A stretch of 64,000 nucleotides of DNA from Panagrolaimus kolymaensis (Eukaryota; Nematoda; Chromadorea; Rhabditida; Panagrolaimidae), in the NCBI GenBank assembly GCA_028622995.1, contig JAJQJQ010000002.1, positions 11,594,001-11,658,000 of the forward strand, given 5' to 3'. The position numbers were made by a program, and so were the translations under genes. A model generated the notes under the pieces. The model saw only the letters and a program-made list of their open reading frames with translations, did not search any database and was not told the DNA's origin. Shown here in pieces: positions 58,522-64,000 of this stretch (its first letter is position 1; every line of letters starts with the position of its first letter).

Positions 58522-59988
58522 TTAAATGCTGCTTGTAACAAATATGACATTATTAATAAAATATTTTTTAAAAACATTATAATATATTCCACCCGAAAGT
58601 GCAATATTTATTGTTGATACTGTAAATGCATAAGGACCAACAACTGAAGCAAGTCGAAAGCCATTAATCTAAAAATTGACTACATTAAAACAAATTTTTG
58701 GATTTACTATTGCCTTAGATTTTTTTTGTCTCGGCAGAAAAAACCCAAAATTTATCAACAAAAAAGCATACCATTAAAAATCCTTGAGCAATTGCAAATG
58801 GAATAAGTTCAATTACGGTGGTGCACAAAACCATATGCAACACAGTTTTATTCATTCGCTTCACATTTTGATTGCTTGAATTAAATTTTAATCGAATTAA
58901 TATCGCTAAACATGTGGCAGCAGAAAAGTTAAGAATAATTAATACAATTTTAATTAAAGTTATTGGGCTGCTATTTGATTTGAGCAGACAGCCAAAATAC
59001 ATACAAGTTGTCGTTGAGGAAGTTGGAAATGCTCCAATGTAAACATATATCACAAATATTGATAATGCAATAATACTAAAAAAAGATAAGTGTATTTCAT
59101 ATTTATTTTCTTACAAAACTTCAAATTGGATTTTTTTTAAATAATTTTTTTGAGACATTATTTTTTTAATCACTGAATATTTTATTTTTTATTAATAAAA
59201 AAGTAAAAAAGAGAGTAAATTAATTTAATTAATTTTATTGGTACTTTAAATAAATATTAATTTTTGAACCCTTTTGAACGTTACTTTTTTTAATCAAAAA
59301 GATTTAAATATTTAATGAAAATAACCGATGCATGTAATAAAAAAAAATATTGTATAAATAAATTTTTTTGTCTGTCCTCTTAAAGGTATTCTTGCATTAC
59401 AGACCTTTTTGATCAATAACAGAATTAACCCATTGGAAAAATCTTTAATAAGTTTTTTTAACACGAAGAAAACATTTTTTTTCGCTACGAAAACTAGAAC
59501 TTTATTTTCGTGATAAAATTTTCCGATAAACAAAAATTCATATATTAAAGAAAAGTAAAGCTTTTTAAGAACACAAAAATAATTTACCTAAAAATAGCCA
59601 CAAAATTCAATGCTCCTTTCTTACTTTTCGTGTAATTAATTGCTAATAAAATAGCAAAGCATCGATCAATACAAAGAAAAAATTCAATAAGTGATCCTAA
59701 ATTTATCATGATCGTTAATCCCAAACCAGTAAGATAAATAATTTTTGGATCATAATTTATTTCATTCCGCAAAAATATGAACAAATATAAATAATAAATT
59801 AAAGAAATAATGGAAAATATTAAAATAAATATAAAATTTATTAACATTGTTGTGGCAATAATATTTTTTCCATCATTAAAAATATAATAACGCAAAAAAT
59901 TTATTGAAAAATATAAAGATAGCAGGGATAAAATAAATGCAAGTACGTGTTGGAATAATAAAACAAAAAAGAAATAATCGATAGTCAT
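58522..59988 (-). CDS. Serpentine (7TM) receptor, chemoreceptor-like (3 exons, 292 aa)
   Basis: Exons on the minus strand: 59988-59588, 59075-58745, 58668-58522. Phases agree (879 bp), and intron 1 is 512 bp. Seven hydrophobic segments are visible: QHVLAFILSLLSLYFSINF, TTMLINFIFILIFSIISLIY, IYLTGLGLTIMINLGSLIEF, IALSIFVIYVYIGAF, LIKIVLIILNFSAATCLAI, VLHMVLCTTVIELIPFAIA and SVVGPYAFTVSTINIALSGG. After TM3 comes FFLCIDRCFAI, a DRY-like motif (IDRC). An extracellular Cys pair (TCMYFGC) lies between TM4 and TM5. The arrangement resembles srbc/sra-group nematode receptors, but I do not assign a class. It is convergent with the lysozyme gene, whose stop is only 70 bp away. No lesion is seen. Confidence 0.8.
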
Positions 59989-60632
59989 GATTCAAAAATT
60001 TTTGAATTTAGAGATTAAAAAGAATTTAAATGAAAAAATTTTTGGAAACAAAATGCTTGGATGGTAAATCCAAATTAAATTAAAATGAATTTCGGGCCAA
60101 AAAAATGATTAAAGAATCTTAAAAATAAATTCAAAAATGAAACAAAATCAACGGTTTTAAAGGAAAAAATAATATCTTTTATAAAAAAATATTATCTCCT
60201 GTTTTTACATAAATTGTTTTGACTTTCATTAAAGTATTTTCAGACTAAGCTTTTTTCCGGCTCAGCTCTTTCTGTATTAAGAATAAATTGCTTTGTAGTC
60301 TCGAGGCGTTATTAATTAATTAAATGTTTACATTTTCTTGAACTTTTTTTACCCATTAATATTGTTGCGTGAGTGTAAAAAGATTTGCTTTCTAAACATC
60401 AAGGTTAATTCGATGAGTCACTATGTTATTATTGTACTACTTTTAAAATATTTTCCGCAATTAAAATACTTAGAACTTGTTTAATGGTTATAGTGCTTTT
60501 GAAGTTGGCAACTTAAGTACTAATTTTAATAACAGCATTAAATTATTTTTGTTTCTTTTTATTTCAGCGGGATAAAAGCAAATAGAAAATATTAATGCGA
60601 AGAATAAAAAAAACAAATATCTAAACAAAGTT
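59989..60632. other. Intergenic region
   Basis: AT-rich sequence between the receptor start (minus) and the 3' end of the next minus-strand gene. It should include the receptor promoter. Nothing else is recognised. Confidence 0.5.
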
Positions 60633-62242
60633 TTAAACGAAATTTGCTTTAAGTTTTACAAGAATTGCAGCTTCTTTTAATGTTTCAAATAATTCATTTT
60701 TTGGTTTTATTCCATTCAATTCTATTTCTATTTTAGTTACTTTGATTTCAGTGTCTTTTTTGATTCGATTCAAACAATCTCGAAATATTAAAGCCATTAA
60801 AAAAGCTGGCGATGCAGCTTTTTTTCCTTTATTTGTTTCAAAATGAATAATAATTCCGCCATCACTTTTTTGTGGATCATTTTTTAATTCAAAAACCCAT
60901 TTTGGATTAACAACATTTGGATCTTTGATGGAACAAAGTTTAATTAAATCTAGAATAATAATAAGTAAGCGATTGCTAAAATAAGTTTTAACAAACCATA
61001 AACAACAAAAAATGGTTTTTCGCTAAATATTTTCTTTGCATCTTCTCCAATTTTTGGTTTATCTTCCGTGAAACTTATAAACATTGGAGTTTTTTCAAGG
61101 CCTAAAAATTATGAAAATAATTAAAATTCTGTAAAAAAAGATCAAAACCTACCGTTAGAATCCTTTAAAACTTTTGATTCTTCATTTTCGCTTAGCAAAA
61201 TTGAAAATCTGCATTTGTTAAAATAATTTTGGCTTTCATTTTTGATGTGAAAGTCCAAGCTTTCTCGAAAGTTTCTTCCAAGGCTTCTGGGGTTTCAAAA
61301 AGTTTGGGATTTTCAACCTTCAAAGATTTTTCTGTTTCAACTTTTTTCAAAGGTTTTGCTGTCTCAGATTTTAAAGGTTTGATAGATAAATCATAAAAGA
61401 GATTTTCATCTATTTTCATTATAACTTCCACTTCTTTGTTTATATATTCTTTTAAGTCAATAATTTTAAATAAAGATTCAGGGTCAATTTTTAGCTATAA
61501 AAAAAATTAATGTTAAAATAGTCATAAAAAAGTTCGCACATGAAAACCAGTAAAAAAATCAAAAACTAACATAAAGTTTATCATTTATCGATGTAACTTT
61601 GATAACTTTTGATTTTTCATATGGCAAAGCGGTCCATTCAGAAACTCCAAAAACTTTTTCAATGTTTTTTCCAATATTAAAATCATAAATAAACATTGGG
61701 CTTGGAAGGTATATATTCTTTTTAACACCCATTGCATTTAAACAAATATCAATTGCAGGTAACATTCCAAAATCTGTTGAAGATCGATTGCAAATAGTTA
61801 CATCGTATTTATCATTTAGGGCCCGTTTCATTAGGTTGAGAAGTTTCATTTCATTTTTTCCAACTTTAGCATAATTTTTAGCAAATTGTTGAAGTTCGGG
61901 TGTTTTTGAGGGATTTGCATCATCATCAAAAGTTCGAATTCCAAGAACTTTAGATGGATTAAATTTATTTGCGGTTTCTTTAAAAAAAGTTTTAAGCCCT
62001 TTCAAATTATTATTATCAACAATTTTAAATTCTTTAGTACTTTGAATTTGATAAAATTCTTTTAGGCGAGAATATATTTGATATTTTAGAACTGTGTCAC
62101 ATATATGAAAAACAATCAGAATTTCATTTTCAGCCATATCTATTTTCGCGTGAGATAAAGCTCCAGCAACTCCCAATTGAAAGAGACAATCAACGTAAGC
62201 AAGCGTGAAAACCAAAAACAAAAAAAACAAAAAAGTTTCCAT
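60633..62242 (-). CDS. Divergent secreted-type gene, UGT-like start and Hsp70-like end (4 exons, ~478 aa, one frame problem)
   Basis: Exons on the minus strand: 62242-61571, 61494-61153, 61101-60997, 60949-60633. The start METFLFFLFLVFTLAYVDC is a signal peptide. The N-terminal half has KYDVTICNRSSTDFGMLPAIDICL, weakly like the acceptor side of UDP-glycosyltransferases. The C-terminal half follows the order of the Hsp70 ATPase lobe I: LEKTPMFISFTEDKPKIGED, then FFVVYDLIKLCSIKDPNV, WVFELKND, FLMALIFRDCL and EIKVTKIEIELNG. It lacks the glycine-rich phosphate loops and ends early. Between NADFQF and LLSENEES the frame shifts by one base (the exons sum to one base short of a multiple of three), so this is a frameshift, an assembly error or an intron I missed. 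Function is unknown. Both family hints need a profile search. Confidence 0.5.
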
Positions 62243-62502
62243 TTCATTGAAAAAAAATGTTTATTAATTTCAAAAATTTGCATATTTTCTTTTTTTCTTC
62301 ATTTTTTGGTCAAAAAAATTTTTTTTTTTTCATTATTTTACGTTTATTTATTTCTTAACAACAAAATTTGCCCTCCCATTGCGAAAATTTGAACCTTCCG
62401 GTTAAAATACTTTTGTCTTCTTTTTTTTCTTCTTCATGTTAGCTTGTTTTTTTTAAGTGGAGCATTAAAAATAAGCCAAAGCCACAAAAAATAAATAAAC
62501 AG
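62243..62502. promoter_or_regulatory. Short bidirectional promoter region
   Basis: Two genes start head to head within 260 bp, one on each strand. The stretch is T/A-run rich (TTTTTTTTTT near 62320, AAAAAATAAATAAA near 62485). No specific sites are identified. Confidence 0.4.
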
Positions 62503-64000
62503 ATGGTCCAAGTCTTTATTTTATCTTTTATTGCTTCTAAAAACATTTTATTCTTTGCTTCTTTCAATCAAAAAAAAATGTTTGTTGGTTGTTTTATATT
62601 ATTTTTATTATTTTTGTTTCCAGCATTTTTTATTTCAATAGTTTTTGCGAATTTTACTATTCATTGGCAGCCATTAACCAGTTTTAAAAGTTATAATAAT
62701 AATAGTAATAATAATTTAATTAATTATGATTTCCCTACGGAACCACCAATCGTGGTGGAACATTTTGCGTCGGGACTTCGACAACCTCCAACTATTGAAA
62801 ATCTTGCAACTATGGAACCAATAAAAACAAAAATATTTTTTGAAAATGAAGAAATCGAAAAAGAATTTGCTCATCAACAATCATGTTTAACGGACACGGA
62901 AATCTTAGCCCATTTACTTGCAAATGATTATTCCAAACATCGAATTCCTGATGATCATGGAGTAAAAGTTACTGTAGAATTTTGGATTCAAGAAATTAAT
63001 TCCATTTCTGAATTAACCAGTGATTTTGAGGTTAGTAATTTACAGAATAATTTTTTTAGGTTATAAAATGATATTATTTCAATAAAAAAATTCAACAAAA
63101 AACAAACAAAAAAGTAAAAACTTTTTACTAAAGTTTATGCTTTAGAAAATTTAAATATCCTCAAAATCAAAGCCACAATAACTTTTCGAAAATTGTTTTT
63201 TTAACAAACAAAAAAAAGAAGAAAAAACGAAAGCCTGATTGTCGTCTGTCTTTTTCGATTTATTTTATATTTTTTTGTAAGAATTTTCAACAAAAAAAAG
63301 TTTTTTGCAAAACAAAAAATTATTTTTGATTCTTTGAAATCCATATTTTTCTTTGCTAAAAAGTTAAAAAACTAGCCTAATCGCTATTGTCAAACTATTT
63401 TTTACTTTCGCTAACTTGAAAACACAACTTTTGCATCAATGAAAAAAAATTACTTGCAAACACGCTTCCATCAATCAACTCTTCGGCCGGTCACTTTTAA
63501 AAAATTCCATAATTCTTTTTGTCCAATATAAATAGCTAAATATCATAATCAATTTTCAGATGGATATGTATGTGAATGAATTATTTGTGGATAAAAATTT
63601 AAATTTTTCCCATCTAAATTCATGCAAAGAAAATATGACTTTAGATTATGCAAGTTTAAGCAAAGTATGGATGCCGAATAATTGTTTTATAACTACAAAA
63701 CTTGCAGAAATTCATGATTCTCCATTCAAGTAAAAAAAAATTAATTCCAAAACCAATTTTTTTTAGTTATTTTAACTTTGAAAAATTTGCATATTTTTTC
63801 AGAAATGTTTTCTTTACTTTATTCAGCAACGCTACAGTATGGGTTAATTATCGAGTAAAGGTTCGTGGACCATGCACCATGGATTTAACTTATTTTCCCA
63901 TGGACACTCAAGAATGCAGTTTAGTTTATTTGAGTTTTAATTATAACAACGATGAAGTCCAACTTCGATGGAATACAGATCGCCCAGATCCTGTTTATCC
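62503..64000 (+). CDS. Cys-loop ligand-gated ion channel subunit, 5' part (3 exons in window)
   Basis: Exons 62503-63030, 63560-63729 and 63803 onward (cut by the window edge) join in phase. The first Met at 62503 or the one at 62578 (MFVGCFILFLLFLFPAFF) gives a signal peptide. A long linker follows, then the ligand-binding domain: [54 protein letters not shown] and the Cys-loop CTMDLTYFPMDTQEC, followed by FNYNNDEVQLRW. This is typical of nematode lgc-type subunits, which sit in the neuronal or muscle membrane as pentamers. Ligand and ion selectivity cannot be judged, because loop C and the pore helices lie outside the window. Intron 1 is 529 bp. Confidence 0.9.

Overview
This is eukaryotic, very AT-rich DNA with short introns of about 45-60 bp (GT-AG, with a few odd donors). 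The gene content points to a nematode: a 111-aa HSP-12-type small heat shock protein, MAK16, nematode-type serpentine receptors, a nematode-type GH25 lysozyme, a CUB-like secreted protein, a Cys-loop receptor and a FLYWCH/MULE transposase. The species cannot be settled from sequence alone.

Layout. (1) 1-15856 is a satellite array of a 140-141 bp monomer (about 110 copies). It continues at 24898-35622 (about 75 copies, same orientation). (2) Between the two blocks sits one insertion, 15857-24897 (9041 bp). It has ~300-bp terminal inverted repeats built from a 12-bp motif, a 12-bp flanking direct repeat made of satellite sequence, an apparently intact 563-aa MULE transposase, and four or five cargo genes: a RING protein, a secreted protein built from duplicated exons, a 178-aa secreted protein and one or two tiny genes. 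(3) 35623-38504 is ordinary gene space: a small secreted ORF, hsp-12-like and mak-16, the last two convergent. (4) 39841-45040 holds a cysteine-rich secreted-type gene running into a serpentine receptor. A receptor exon is split by a 1903-bp long-TIR element that carries its own small gene and tRNA-like pol III boxes in each arm. (5) 45725-58451 is a CUB-like gene that appears continuous with a GH25 lysozyme. Its seventh exon is split by two head-to-tail Helitrons: 8.3 kb autonomous (RepHel plus RPA-like) and 1.4 kb non-autonomous. Removing both leaves one open reading frame across the junction. (6) 58522-64000 has a three-exon serpentine receptor, a divergent gene with a UGT-like start and an Hsp70-like end, and the 5' part of a Cys-loop ligand-gated ion channel.

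The main theme is three precise insertions, each with readable ends and a recognisable empty site: a cargo-carrying MULE in a satellite, a foldback-type element in a receptor exon, and tandem Helitrons in a CUB-lysozyme exon. Exon coordinates were derived by hand from splice sites and phase. Family calls rest on motif recognition, since no search was possible.
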